DNA of 64,000 nt from Rhizobium etli CFN 42 (GCF_000092045.1 NC_007766.1:186001-250000), one strand, 5' to 3'; positions 37,367-46,810 are shown, counted from the first letter of the stretch. A program made the numbers and translations. The notes: a model not told the origin generated them from the sequence alone.

Positions 37367-38671
37367 TTATCCGGCATGGCGCTTCGCCCCACCATTCGCC
37401 CTGACGAGCGCCATCAGCATCGGGCCAATCGCGAATTCGCCCCTTTCGGTCCTGCGGGTGAGATCGCGGAGATAGCCGCCGGGCGAGTTGATGTGTCCTC
37501 CCCGTTCCAAGATGCAGGCGATCACGGTCGCGGCGTTTTCCGGCCCCATGCCGGCGCAGGCTTCCTCATAGGCCGAGGGGCTGACGCCGAGCATCGAGCG
37601 CACGACGACGGCGGCCGACATCAGGTCGCGCCAATTGGCGATCGCGCCACCCGGCCCATAATCGAGAATGGCGGGGCAGGCCTGCAGGACAAGGCCGAGC
37701 GGGAAGGATTTCAGGCTGTGGCCGGCGATAGGATTGGCGGCATTCGGCGCCTTGCCACCAGATCCGGCAGAAGGCCTCGGCAATTTCAGCCTTTGCGAAT
37801 CCGACGGCTCGGCCACCCCTTCATTGTTTGCCGCTGCCTTTTCGCCCTGCTTCGTGTCGAAGCTTGGTTCAAGTTCAATAGTGGAGTCGGGGTTTGAATT
37901 CTGTTTGTGGCGCTCAATTTGAGATTCATTGGCGTCCAATTTTTCTCTTTTTATCTGTCTTTCCAGCAGGTTGACGGCCTCGTCGCGCAGCAGCCCCATT
38001 TCTTCGAGCAGCGATGCCAGTTCTTCGGTGCTCGCCACCCGCGGGATCCGTGCGACAAGAGCACGAAACATCACCGTCATCTGCTCCCAGTCACCGGGAA
38101 CCGCTTCGTCGATGGCCGCCGAAATCAGCTTGGAAATATCGCGCCGGCAGATCGTCAGGCGTTCTCTGGTCGCCCGGAGCAGTTCCCGGTCGGCAACTGC
38201 CTGGGCTGCCAGATTTTCAATCTCGACCGCACGGGCCAGAAGCGGCGCGATGCTGAAGCCGTAAGCTTCGCCGATGGCCCCTGCCCTGTCGCGGCGGGCA
38301 TAGCGTTTCCCGTTCGGACTGTCCTTGCGCAAGATCAGGCCAGCCTCGACCAGGACGGCCAAGTGCCGCCGCAGCGTCGCCGGCGTCATGCCGCGGGCGC
38401 GCAGCGATAGCTGTGCATTCGAGGGAAAGACGATCAGGCCCTTCTCCTCGGAAATTTCATCGTCGGGATAAAAGGTCAGCAGCGCATCAAGCACCGTCAG
38501 CGCCCGATCGGTCACGCCGAGCGCCGGTCGCGCCTCGCAAATTGCCCGAAACAGCTTCCACTTGCTGCGCATCATCCCCGGCTCGATCGTCCCGGCCTGC
38601 TGCTGGCTTGCCAGCATGCCAAGCGACATCGGCCGCCGCCCGAAGGGCGTCGTCACATAACCACTCTCCAT
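37367..38671 (-). CDS. repC: replication initiator RepC
   Basis: The 434-residue product is typical of RepC. The conserved N-terminus MESGYVTTPFGRRPMSLGML is followed by a winged-helix DNA-binding part (LSLRARGMTPATLRRHLAVL). A variable Glu/Ser-rich middle (about 265-320) comes before the conserved C-terminus with GGHINSPGGYLRDLTRR. RepC initiates at an origin inside its own gene. The ATG at 38671 has a GAAGG site; an in-frame GTG three codons earlier is an alternative. Its synthesis is limited by the antisense RNA encoded opposite its leader. Confidence 0.94.
   Translation of the reverse strand: MESGYVTTPFGRRPMSLGMLASQQQAGTIEPGMMRSKWKLFRAICEARPALGVTDRALTVLDALLTFYPDDEISEEKGLIVFPSNAQLSLRARGMTPATLRRHLAVLVEAGLILRKDSPNGKRYARRDRAGAIGEAYGFSIAPLLARAVEIENLAAQAVADRELLRATRERLTICRRDISKLISAAIDEAVPGDWEQMTVMFRALVARIPRVASTEELASLLEEMGLLRDEAVNLLERQIKREKLDANESQIERHKQNSNPDSTIELEPSFDTKQGEKAAANNEGVAEPSDSQRLKLPRPSAGSGGKAPNAANPIAGHSLKSFPLGLVLQACPAILDYGPGGAIANWRDLMSAAVVVRSMLGVSPSAYEEACAGMGPENAATVIACILERGGHINSPGGYLRDLTRRTERGEFAIGPMLMALVRANGGAKRHAG
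37861..37965. other. AT-rich segment in repC, candidate oriV
   Basis: Within repC there is a locally AT-rich stretch (including CAATTTTTCTCTTTTTATCT), unlike the GC-rich surroundings. Origins of repABC plasmids map to such AT-rich regions inside repC. Confidence 0.6.
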
Positions 38672-38692
38672 TGCCTTCACCTTCGTTCAGGC

Positions 38693-38720
38693 AAAAGAAA
38701 ACCATCCACCAATTTGGTGC
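38693..38720 (-). terminator. attenuator hairpin in the repC leader
   Basis: On the minus strand CACCAAATTGGTG forms a 6-bp-arm stem followed by a U-rich stretch (TTTTCTTTT), just upstream of repC. This is the layout of the antisense-RNA-induced terminator of repABC operons. Confidence 0.55.
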
Positions 38721-38729
38721 CTAAGACGC

Positions 38730-38758
38730 TTGACTGTGATTCGTGGAAATGCGATTCT
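38730..38758 (+). promoter_or_regulatory. promoter of the repABC antisense RNA
   Basis: TTGACT (38730-38735) and GATTCT (38753-38758) are spaced by 17 bp on the plus strand, opposite to repABC transcription. Confidence 0.55.
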
Positions 38759-38764
38759 CGATGT

Positions 38765-38820
38765 GCTTAAGATCTGAGAAGGGCTTCCACGACGGCGTCG
38801 TTGGGGGCCTTTTTCTTTTG
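38765..38820 (+). ncRNA. ctRNA (incA-type antisense RNA) between repB and repC
   Basis: A small RNA of about 55 nt is predicted from the promoter at 38730-38758 to a terminator whose stem (CCACGAC and the complementary GTCGTTGG region, about 38786-38804) is followed by a T-rich tail at 38810-38819. Its transcript would pair with the repC leader and stabilise the attenuator, controlling copy number and incompatibility. This locus is a standard part of repABC plasmids; exact ends are inferred. Confidence 0.7.
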
Positions 38821-38824
38821 CGCG

Positions 38825-39826
38825 CTACGCTCCTCTGTGCTTCTTGAATTCCTGGAACAGGCCCTGGAGCCGTTCCTGGACGAATCGATCGAACCCCGGC
38901 GCCGTCTTGCCGTCGAAGACGAAAGTAGCGCCGGCTGCTGTCTTTTTGATCATCACAGGCACGCCGTTGACTTCGGTTTTGGCCACCGCCGGCTTTGGCG
39001 CGGCCGTCTTCTTCGTCGCCAGAACCAATGCCCGGTGGAAGCGTTCGTCGCTCGAAATCCTGCGTGCGTCGTCCGCGGACAACTCCGCGATGATCGTCCG
39101 GACGTCGGCTTTCTCCAGCCGATCGCCCAGCTCCAGCCAGCGGCGGCGGCCGATCTCGGGCGCGGCACCGATGGCGTTGATGAGGTCGAGCGGCACCTGC
39201 CGCATGACGATCAGCATTCTCGACAGCGCCGCCTTGTCGACACTGAGCGCCGCCATGATGACATCTCGGCCGAAGCCGCGTTCCTCGAGCCGCGACGCGA
39301 AGAGCGCGCGCTCGATATAGGAGAGATTGGTACGGGCGCTGTTTTCCTGTCCCTGGCTGACGACCAGCTGGTCATCCGTGAGATCGCGCACGACCGCACG
39401 AACCTTGATGCCGATGTCCCTGATGGCCGCGAGCCGTCGATGGCCGTAGGCGACCTGATAACGACCCTTGGCTTCAGGATGCGGACGCACGAGGATCGGA
39501 ACCTGCTGCCCGTGTTCGCGGATCTGCTCGACGAGATCGGCCAGTTCGGCAGCGTCGATCGCCAGGCGGTCGCTGACGAAGGAGGCGTCGATCAGGCTTG
39601 GGTCGAGTTCGATGATCATCTGGCCCGCCGCGAGCTGCCGTTCCAGCTCACCCGCCCGCTCCATCTTCTCGGTAATGTTGCCGAGCGTCTTCGTAATGCC
39701 GCCGACCGGCACGCCGACACGTTCCTGCGGCACGAACCCGGCGATCGGGCGATTGTCGCGGGGGGCGATCGCTTCCACCCTTGCCGCGCTCGGAGCGGAG
39801 ATTTCGATGAGGTTCTTGCGCGCCAT
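38825..39826 (-). CDS. repB: plasmid partition protein RepB (ParB-like)
   Basis: The 333-residue product has the ParB N-terminal domain with ILVRPHPEAKGRYQVAYGHR and a helix-turn-helix region (VSQGQENSARTNLSYIERAL, LSVDKAALSRMLIVM). RepB binds parS centromere sites and, with RepA, segregates the plasmid. It begins 2 bp after repA ends. No parS site was confidently found nearby. Confidence 0.93.
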   Translation of the reverse strand: MARKNLIEISAPSAARVEAIAPRDNRPIAGFVPQERVGVPVGGITKTLGNITEKMERAGELERQLAAGQMIIELDPSLIDASFVSDRLAIDAAELADLVEQIREHGQQVPILVRPHPEAKGRYQVAYGHRRLAAIRDIGIKVRAVVRDLTDDQLVVSQGQENSARTNLSYIERALFASRLEERGFGRDVIMAALSVDKAALSRMLIVMRQVPLDLINAIGAAPEIGRRRWLELGDRLEKADVRTIIAELSADDARRISSDERFHRALVLATKKTAAPKPAVAKTEVNGVPVMIKKTAAGATFVFDGKTAPGFDRFVQERLQGLFQEFKKHRGA

Positions 39827-39828
39827 TT

Positions 39829-41022
39829 CTATCTCCTTCCCCAGGTGGAGCGAATATGCGCTTCGATCTCGCCATTCACGAGGTTCAGCGACTCCAGCGC
39901 CCGATCATAAGTTCCGCGCGTGAACTGCGACCGCTCGACTTCGTAGAGTGTCTGCTTGGTGACGCCGGCATCGGAAACGGCCGTCGATTTCACCATGGCA
40001 TTGTGGAGCATGCGATTGCCGAAGATCGCCCGCATGAAGCCGGTCATCTGGCTCTGCGGCCCGTCATTCGGCTCGAACCGGGTCACGAGATAGCGCATCC
40101 AGTCATAGCTGGTGCGCCCGCCGGCCCTCTCGACGACCGACATCAGTTCGCTCGTCATCGTCAGGAACTGCGACATCGACATGACGTCGAGCATCTGCGG
40201 GTGAACGGTGATCAACACCGAAGTCGCCGCGCAGAGCGCCGACATCGTCAGGAAGCCGAGCTGCGGCGGGCAGTCGACGACGACGATGTCGTAGAGGCTT
40301 TCGATATCGGTCAGCACCTCGCCGATACGGGCAAAGAACATCGTCTCCGCCGTGCCCGATGCCATGGCCTTCGGCGTCTCGTGCTCGAATTCCATCAATT
40401 CCAGATTGCCGGGAATGAGATGCAGGTTCGGCGTATAGGTGGCGCGCACGATATCGGCGATCGGGCGCGGATCGTCATAGCGGATTGCGCCGTAGATCGT
40501 TTCGCCCTCGCCGACGTCGAATTCCGGCTGATGGCCGAACAGCGCGGACAAGGAGGCCTGCGGGTCGAGGTCGACGGCAAGCACGCGGTAGCCCCGGAGC
40601 GCCATGAACTGCGCAAAATGGGCCGCGGTCGTGGTCTTGCCCGACCCACCCTTGAAATTCATCACGGAGACGATCTGGAGCTTTTCGCCCGGCCTGCGGG
40701 CCGGCACATATTTCGGCGTTCCGTTCCGCTCGTCGAGGACGCGGCGGATCCGATCCATGTCGGTTGCGCTATAGAGCCGTCGTCCGTTTGCCAGCGGATC
40801 CGGACCATGGCCGTCGGCCGCCACCTGCCGGAGATAACCTTCGCCGATGCCGATGAAGGCCGCGGCCTCTGCCGGAGAAAATGTCCTGATCGTCTTTTGC
40901 GATAGCGGAGGAAAGATTTTGGCCTGATGCTGCTGAAGTTGATAGGACAACTCCTTCGCATCCGTTGCCAGAAGCGACGGAAGGTGCTCTTGATCATCTT
41001 GAAGAGCAAGACTCGGCTGCAT
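39829..41022 (-). CDS. repA: plasmid partition ATPase RepA (ParA-like)
   Basis: The 397-residue product has an N-terminal helix-turn-helix (FSPAEAAAFIGIGEGYLRQV) and the deviant Walker A motif KGGSGKT (124-130), followed by DLDPQASLSALFG and DCPPQLGF. RepA drives partition and represses the repABC promoter. The ribosome site AGGAAAGAG precedes the ATG. Confidence 0.94.
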   Translation of the reverse strand: MQPSLALQDDQEHLPSLLATDAKELSYQLQQHQAKIFPPLSQKTIRTFSPAEAAAFIGIGEGYLRQVAADGHGPDPLANGRRLYSATDMDRIRRVLDERNGTPKYVPARRPGEKLQIVSVMNFKGGSGKTTTAAHFAQFMALRGYRVLAVDLDPQASLSALFGHQPEFDVGEGETIYGAIRYDDPRPIADIVRATYTPNLHLIPGNLELMEFEHETPKAMASGTAETMFFARIGEVLTDIESLYDIVVVDCPPQLGFLTMSALCAATSVLITVHPQMLDVMSMSQFLTMTSELMSVVERAGGRTSYDWMRYLVTRFEPNDGPQSQMTGFMRAIFGNRMLHNAMVKSTAVSDAGVTKQTLYEVERSQFTRGTYDRALESLNLVNGEIEAHIRSTWGRR

Positions 41023-41036
41023 GATCTCTTTCCTGC

Positions 41037-41081
41037 GTAACTGCGCAATTTTGAACGAAAGCGCTTCAGTTGCGCAGTTAC
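41037..41081. promoter_or_regulatory. RepA operator/promoter inverted repeat
   Basis: GTAACTGCGCAA (41037-41048) and TTGCGCAGTTAC (41070-41081) are perfect 12-bp arms 15 bp upstream of repA, spaced by 21 nt. They are the likely autoregulatory site of RepA. A TATAGT-like -10 box lies just outside the distal arm on the minus strand. Confidence 0.6.
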
Positions 41082-41526
41082 TATATGCCGCGATTCGTGA
41101 CCGAATTACAAATGCTTAACCAGAACGCGCATCAGAGCCGGCAAAACGGGCTCCGGAAACCGGAGGTTTGACGGATTGAACGGCGGTGATTCGCACCGCG
41201 CAAGATGCCGACAGGCAAGGCCTCGATTCTCATTATACATGTGAAATTCATTGCGATTTTGCGGCACAGCGGCACAGACAGGCTCAAGGTAACCATGGCC
41301 CGTCATCCTTCAGGTGTTGTCGCCGTTGGTCATCACGACCCGTCAAAACCCTTTGTTCGGTTCGAGAATGCTTAGGCTGCGGTTCGTACGGCAGCCGAGC
41401 AATTTCACCGCGGCGATGCGCGATCGCTTCCGTCCAAATAGTGTCAGCCACTGCCGTCTTTCGGTGACATGCCGATGGTCATCGCACTATGCCCTATGAG
41501 CAGCCGACAAGCCGCCTGCCTGTTTC
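41082..41526. other. intergenic region upstream of repA
   Basis: No gene is seen in this 445-bp stretch between repA and the sugar transporter operon. It probably holds the repABC promoter at its left end. I looked for the palindromic parS pattern (GTT-N10-AAC) and found only GTTTGACGGATTGAAC near 41165, which is not internally palindromic. Confidence 0.4.
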
Positions 41527-42552
41527 TTAGTCCCGATTAGCAACCACCGGCAAGCTTCCTTCGTTTGGAAGACGGGATTCAGTCTGCCGTGCGGCGGAGA
41601 CGAGGCGTCGCTTTGCGCGGATCGAATGCCATTGTTGGTCGATCAGGACTCCCATGAGGATCACGCCACCCATGACGGCGAAGTTCAGCGACGAGGGAAT
41701 GCCGAGCAGGTTCACAAGGTTTTGCAACTCTTGCAGCAGGACTGTGCCCAGCACGACCCCGACGATCGATCCCTCACCGCCGCGAAGTGAAAAGCCGCCG
41801 AGCACGGCGGCGGCGATCGCGTAGAGCTCGTAGAACTGGCCATGGCTCGCCGGCGAGATCGAGCGCGTGTACATGGCGAAATAGATCGCCGAAAGCGCCG
41901 TAAGCAGTCCGCAGATGACATAGGCCGTCATAACCAAACGGTCAGTCCGGATACCTGAATAGCGAGCCGCCTCTTCGTTTTTTCCAACCGCGTAAAGATA
42001 ACGTCCGAAGACAGAGCGATGAAGCACCAGCCACATGGCCACGGCAATGACGACCATAGCAATGAAGGTGCTCGGAATGCCATAGAACCGTCCGGCGGTC
42101 AGAAACTCGAGCTCCGGGAAATTCTGGCCGAAAGCAAATCCCGCCGTCCCGTCGGCCGTATAGAAGCGCGCTGCCCCGCGATAGATCAGGAGGCCGCAAA
42201 GAGTGACGACAAAGGGCTGCAAGTTGAGCCGGGTGATGAGCCACCCGTGGACGGCGCCCATGACTGCGCCGAGCAGGAGAATGAGCGGCAGTGCCAGCGT
42301 CCAGGGCATATATTGTACCGCAATGAAATCGACGAATAAAACGCCAAGAAGCGCTACGAGCGAGCCCACCGAAAGCTCGATACCGCCCGTAATGATGACA
42401 AAGGCCTGGCCCATCGACAGGATGCCGAACAGACCGATCAGGTTGGCGGTGTTGGCAAGGTTGATCGGCAGCAAGAAGCGCGGGTTGATGATGGCGACCA
42501 CGACGCCGACAACGACGATCAAAAGCAGCAGTCCAAGATCTTTCTTGATCAT
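41527..42552 (-). CDS. Rbs-type sugar ABC transporter permease
   Basis: The 341-residue RbsC/XylH-family permease has about eight or more hydrophobic helices and the conserved GIELSVGSLVALLGVLF and GRYLYAVGKNEEAARYSGI segments. It is the final gene of the minus-strand operon. It would import a monosaccharide or polyol; the substrate is unknown because no catabolic enzyme is linked. Confidence 0.87.
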   Translation of the reverse strand: MIKKDLGLLLLIVVVGVVVAIINPRFLLPINLANTANLIGLFGILSMGQAFVIITGGIELSVGSLVALLGVLFVDFIAVQYMPWTLALPLILLLGAVMGAVHGWLITRLNLQPFVVTLCGLLIYRGAARFYTADGTAGFAFGQNFPELEFLTAGRFYGIPSTFIAMVVIAVAMWLVLHRSVFGRYLYAVGKNEEAARYSGIRTDRLVMTAYVICGLLTALSAIYFAMYTRSISPASHGQFYELYAIAAAVLGGFSLRGGEGSIVGVVLGTVLLQELQNLVNLLGIPSSLNFAVMGGVILMGVLIDQQWHSIRAKRRLVSAARQTESRLPNEGSLPVVANRD

Positions 42553-42589
42553 TTGAGGCCCATCTCCGATACCCTAATGGCCGCAGCCG

Positions 42590-44131
42590 CTATTTTACGC
42601 TTTTGCCGACAGCAAGCAAAAGGACGCTTTCCTGGCTGAATTCGTCCTCTTCGAGAATGCCGGCGATCTGGCCCTCGTGCATGACGGCAATACGGTCAGA
42701 AACGCCGATCACCTCTTCCATGTCGCTGGAGATCATCAGGATCGCGACACCGGCATCGGCAAGCGCTCGCATCATGCCGTAGATTTCGTTCTTCGCGCCG
42801 ATATCGATGCCGCGTGTCGGCTCATCGAAGATCATTACCCTCGGGCTCATCGACAACCATTTGGCCAGAACCACCTTCTGCTGGTTGCCGCCGGACAGAG
42901 TGCCGGTTCGCGTCGAAACCGACGGCGCTTTGATACCGAGACGAACACGCTGCTTTTCAGCGGCCTCGATCTCCCGTTCAGCGGAGACCATGAAGCGGCT
43001 GGAAATCCTGGGGAGATCGGCAAGGGTGATGTTCTGGGCGATCGGAAGATCAAGAAGAATGCCATTGCGTTTGCGATCCTCCGGCACCAGAAAGATGCCG
43101 CGGGCGACAGCGTCCCGAGCAGAACCGATCGCGATTTGGCGTCCGTCCTGCAGAATGGCTCCGCCGTAACTCCGGTCGATGCCGAAGAGTACCCTTGCAA
43201 GCTCGGTGCGGCCCGACCCGACGAGGCCTGCAAGCCCCAGGATTTCTCCGTATCTGATTTCCAGGTCAACGGGGCGGCTGGGATAGGCCTCGGTGCGCAC
43301 GCCGTTTACCTTCAATGCGACCGGGCCTGGCGAACGCTGCGGTTTTGCCGTTCGTGCTGCGAGCAACCGGCCGATCATCAGCTTGACCATCTGATCATGG
43401 CCAATGTCCTTCTTGGCGAGCGTACCCACGAGCGTGCCGTCGCGCAAGACGACCACCCGGTCTGCTACGCACTCAACCTCGTGGAGGCGGTGCGAGATGA
43501 AGATTACACTGATACCATCCGCTTTCAGCGATTTGATGATGTTCAGCAGCCGCTCGGTTTCGGCCAGCGGCAGGCTGGAAGTGGGTTCGTCGAAGATGAC
43601 AAGCCGAGCCTTGATGGACAGCGCCTTGGCGATTTCCACCATCTGTTGCTCGGCAAGGGAAAGCGACGCAACGGGTGTGTCGGCGGAAAAATGTGCCCCT
43701 ACCCGCTTCAAGAGCGGGGTCACCATCTCTCGAAGCCGTGCGCGATCGACAAACTTGAAAGGTCCCGCTTTCAGCGGCTCGCGGCCCAGAAAAATATTGG
43801 CGGCAACGTCGAGATTGTCAAAGAGGTTGAGCTCTTGATGCACGAAGGCGATGCCGGATGCGATGCTCGACTCCACAGTGAGGTGGCGAAGCTCTGCGCC
43901 ATCGAGCAGGATCGTGCCCCGATCCGGAGCGATCACGCCGCCAAGAATATTCATCAGCGTCGATTTGCCGGCCCCGTTCTCGCCGACCAAGCCGATAACC
44001 TCTCCCGGCACGATGTCGAGCGACAACCCCTCAAGCGCTACAACGCCTGGAAAAGTCTTGCCAACGCCGAAAAGCGAAAGGAACGGCGTTGCAGGCGCGT
44101 CCGGTGACGGGATGTCTGAGCTATGATTCAT
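42590..44131 (-). CDS. Rbs-type sugar ABC transporter ATP-binding protein
   Basis: The 513-residue product contains two ABC domains in tandem, as in RbsA/XylG/MglA. The first has GENGAGKST and LSLAEQQMVEIAKAL. The second has LAGLVGSGRTELARVLFG and LSGGNQQKVVLAKWL with FDEPTRGIDIGAK. The gene precedes the permease by 37 bp. Confidence 0.9.
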   Translation of the reverse strand: MNHSSDIPSPDAPATPFLSLFGVGKTFPGVVALEGLSLDIVPGEVIGLVGENGAGKSTLMNILGGVIAPDRGTILLDGAELRHLTVESSIASGIAFVHQELNLFDNLDVAANIFLGREPLKAGPFKFVDRARLREMVTPLLKRVGAHFSADTPVASLSLAEQQMVEIAKALSIKARLVIFDEPTSSLPLAETERLLNIIKSLKADGISVIFISHRLHEVECVADRVVVLRDGTLVGTLAKKDIGHDQMVKLMIGRLLAARTAKPQRSPGPVALKVNGVRTEAYPSRPVDLEIRYGEILGLAGLVGSGRTELARVLFGIDRSYGGAILQDGRQIAIGSARDAVARGIFLVPEDRKRNGILLDLPIAQNITLADLPRISSRFMVSAEREIEAAEKQRVRLGIKAPSVSTRTGTLSGGNQQKVVLAKWLSMSPRVMIFDEPTRGIDIGAKNEIYGMMRALADAGVAILMISSDMEEVIGVSDRIAVMHEGQIAGILEEDEFSQESVLLLAVGKSVK

Positions 44132-44171
44132 TGCCTGTCCATGACTGCGGGTGCTGCGGCATGAAACGTCT

Positions 44172-44200
44172 TTCGCGGCGGGGAGTACCCCCGCCGCGAA
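44172..44200 (-). terminator. intercistronic stem-loop after the sugar-binding protein gene
   Basis: TTCGCGGCGGGG (44172-44183) and CCCCGCCGCGAA (44189-44200) form a perfect 12-bp stem with a 5-nt loop, 6 bp after the binding-protein stop. Confidence 0.6.
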
Positions 44201-44206
44201 CGAGAA

Positions 44207-45169
44207 TTACTTTCCAGCCATCGCCTTCAGGTTAGCGGCATATTTGTCGACGTCATCCTTGCCGATGATCACTGTCGGAATGATGATCAAGCCGTTGCTG
44301 GGAACACCGGACTTGTCGCCCTTGAGGTAGGCGGCCATCAGCTTCATCCCCTGATAAGCCCATTCGAATGGCTGCTGCACGACGGTTGCCGCGACCGTGC
44401 CTTCTTTGACGCCGCCGAGCGTGATCGGATCGTCGTCAAAGCCGACGACAGTGATCTGGCCGAGCTTTCCGGCGTCGCGCAGCGCCTCATAGATGCGTGG
44501 CGTGTTATAAGAGTAGAAGCCGACCATGCAGGTCACGTCCGGACTGGCCACCAGTGCATCCTCGACATTCTTTTTTGCGCGCGTCTGGTCGATATCGTCG
44601 CCGCGCACATCTGTCAGCTCGATCTTCGTGCCCTTAAGACCATCCTTCATGCCCTGAATGCGTTCCTTGGCATTATCGGCTCCGAGGAGCCCGACAAAAC
44701 CGATGCACTTGCCGCCATCCGGCATTGCCTTCTTCGCGATTTCGGCCGCCTGCAGACCGGCGTCGATATTGGATGAGCCGATATAAGCGACGCGGTTGGT
44801 CTGCGGCGCGTCACTGTCGGTCGTGAAGAGAGCTGTTTGTGAGCCGATCTTGTTCAAGCCCTCGGTCTGAGTTTTGGGGTCGACTGCGGAAACCATGATC
44901 CCCTTTACGCCAGCACTGACTAGGTCTTCCATCAGGCGCTGCTGGATGGCTACCGATGCCTGCTCAGGGTACTTCAGCTCCAGTTGGTAATCCGGCAATT
45001 CGGCCTGGGCCTTCTTCACGCCCGCTTCCGCAGCTTTCCAGAAGTCAGACGCTCCGTTGACGACGAAAGCAAGAGTCGGTTTGTCGGCGGCATCGGATAC
45101 TGCAATCGGCGCCGCGCTCAGTATCAGCCCGGCAAGGAACAAGGCTGCATTCCGTTTCAGCTGTTTCAT
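44207..45169 (-). CDS. Rbs-type periplasmic sugar-binding protein
   Basis: The 320-residue family-2 (RbsB-like) binding protein has a signal peptide (MKQLKRNAALFLAGLILSA, cleavage near VSDA-ADKP). It has the type I periplasmic fold with KGIMVSAVDPKTQTEGLN and TVVGFDDDPITLGGVKEG. The ATG at 45169 is preceded by GGGAGG; a longer frame to 45199 has no such site. It is the first gene of the operon and is divergent from the LacI regulator. Confidence 0.88.
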   Translation of the reverse strand: MKQLKRNAALFLAGLILSAAPIAVSDAADKPTLAFVVNGASDFWKAAEAGVKKAQAELPDYQLELKYPEQASVAIQQRLMEDLVSAGVKGIMVSAVDPKTQTEGLNKIGSQTALFTTDSDAPQTNRVAYIGSSNIDAGLQAAEIAKKAMPDGGKCIGFVGLLGADNAKERIQGMKDGLKGTKIELTDVRGDDIDQTRAKKNVEDALVASPDVTCMVGFYSYNTPRIYEALRDAGKLGQITVVGFDDDPITLGGVKEGTVAATVVQQPFEWAYQGMKLMAAYLKGDKSGVPSNGLIIIPTVIIGKDDVDKYAANLKAMAGK

Positions 45170-45495
45170 AATATACCTCCCGAGGGGCCGCAGTCGCATG
45201 GCCCCGTTTGCGAATTGCGGCCGGCCGAATGCGCGCCCCCTCCTAGGGCCGCCGCAAAAGCGACGAGTGGCATTGGTTCCGATCGCTCCCTGACGGTATA
45301 CAAGAATCTTAATTAGTAAATAGTATTATCAATGCACATCAAAACATTTCATCGCGGGAGAGTGAGAATGAAGTTTTACAGTGAGGATTCGTAAGCATTG
45401 TAGGCGTTCGCGCAATTGCCAGCACTTTCGGACGAATGCTAATATTAATTACCTAACACGCAACTTCTTCCAAGATCCGGAGATCATTCCCCCGA
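45170..45495. promoter_or_regulatory. divergent promoter region of the Rbs-type operon
   Basis: This 326-bp region is AT-rich in its middle. Two related AT-rich tracts sharing TTAATTA occur near 45310 and 45450 and could be regulator sites, but no clear CG-centred LacI palindrome is visible. No gene is seen. Confidence 0.35.
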
Positions 45496-46599
45496 ATGCG
45501 AAAGCCTAAGACCCAAAAGAATGCTGAAATTGATAAGCCCGCCCGCGTGACCATGATGGACATCGCCGCGGCGGCCGGCTGCTCACAGGCTGCTGTTTCC
45601 TTCGTGCTCAACGACACGCCCGGCACCCGCATCTCACAGCAGACTCGCGACCGGGTATTGGAGGCGGCGCGCGCCCTCGGCTACACGGGGACAAGCTATA
45701 CCATGAAGGCCTCTTATTCGGGCCTGGACAACGTGATTGGCTTCGCCGTGGATCAGCTCGCTACCAGCCCGGAAGCGATCGTTGCGATCGAAGGCGCCCG
45801 CCAAGCGTCGTGGAATACGGGCAACGTGCTGTTGGTTACCCAAACGCTAGGCGATCCCGTCATGGAGCCAAAAGCAATCAGGGCCCTGACGAACGGGGGC
45901 ATATCCGCACTCATATACATGACAATCTATACCAGAGAGGTCCAACTCCCTTCTTATGTCTGTGGACTCAACATGCCGACTGTATTGTTGAACTGCTACA
46001 CGGCGGATCATGCCTTTCCAGCCGTGGTCCCAAGTGAAATCGCCGGAGGCCAGAGCTCCACCCGGCATCTGATCACGCATGGCCACCATCGCATAGGGAC
46101 GATCACTGGTGAAATCTGGATGCAGGCTGCACAAGACCGGCTGACGGGATACCGCCGTGCACTAGCGACTGCCGATATACCCTTCGATCCAGAATTAGTC
46201 GTTGAAGGCGACTGGTCGGCCGGTGCCGGCTACGCCGCTACGATGCAATTGCTTGCGTTGCAGGACCCTCCGACCGCGATTTTCTGCCAGAACGATCGCA
46301 CGGCAGTGGGATGCTACGAAGCGCTCAAAGATGCTGGCCTTCGCATTCCCCAGGACATGTCGGTGGTCGGTTACGACGACGAAGAAATTTCGAGACATCT
46401 GGTACCGGCACTGACCACTTCGGTCCTTCCGCACCTCGCCATGGGTCAGTGGGCGATTGAACATCTCAACCTGCAGACCATGCCCGGCAAGCGCTATCCA
46501 ATTACGAAGCTCGAATGCTCGCTGGTCAATCGTCATTCCGTCGCTGCGCCGAGGGCCAAGGCGCGGCATATTTTCGATGGGGCGCATGGGCCGCGATAG
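45496..46599 (+). CDS. LacI-family regulator of the Rbs-type transporter
   Basis: The 367-residue product has a LacI helix-turn-helix starting at about residue 20 (MMDIAAAAGCSQAAVSFVLN) and a type I periplasmic-binding sensor domain (QDMSVVGYDDEEISRHLVPA). The N-terminal 18 residues are a basic extension, so ATG codons at 45553 or 45556 are less likely alternatives. It is divergent from the transporter operon and is its presumed regulator. Confidence 0.87.
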   Translation: MRKPKTQKNAEIDKPARVTMMDIAAAAGCSQAAVSFVLNDTPGTRISQQTRDRVLEAARALGYTGTSYTMKASYSGLDNVIGFAVDQLATSPEAIVAIEGARQASWNTGNVLLVTQTLGDPVMEPKAIRALTNGGISALIYMTIYTREVQLPSYVCGLNMPTVLLNCYTADHAFPAVVPSEIAGGQSSTRHLITHGHHRIGTITGEIWMQAAQDRLTGYRRALATADIPFDPELVVEGDWSAGAGYAATMQLLALQDPPTAIFCQNDRTAVGCYEALKDAGLRIPQDMSVVGYDDEEISRHLVPALTTSVLPHLAMGQWAIEHLNLQTMPGKRYPITKLECSLVNRHSVAAPRAKARHIFDGAHGPR

Positions 46600-46810
46600 A
46601 CTGGAGGTCGAGCCGGCGGGGCACCGCACGGCTGGAGCATAATCCCCGTCTCGGTCGGCATCATTCTCTAGTTATTCAATAGAACAGGATTCACCCTTTG
46701 GTGCGAAGGCCGAACCGGCTGTCGCCGACAGTGTTGGAGCCGCGCAAAAGCTTCTCGAGCCGCTGCTTCAGGAAGGTTTGTTGGAGCCTGGCATAATCCA
46801 AGTCTTCGCC

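Noticed and set aside
41164-41179. GTT-N10-AAC sequence upstream of repA as a parS candidate
   Set aside because: The inner ten bases are not palindromic and lack the expected central GC, so it does not fit known repABC centromeres.
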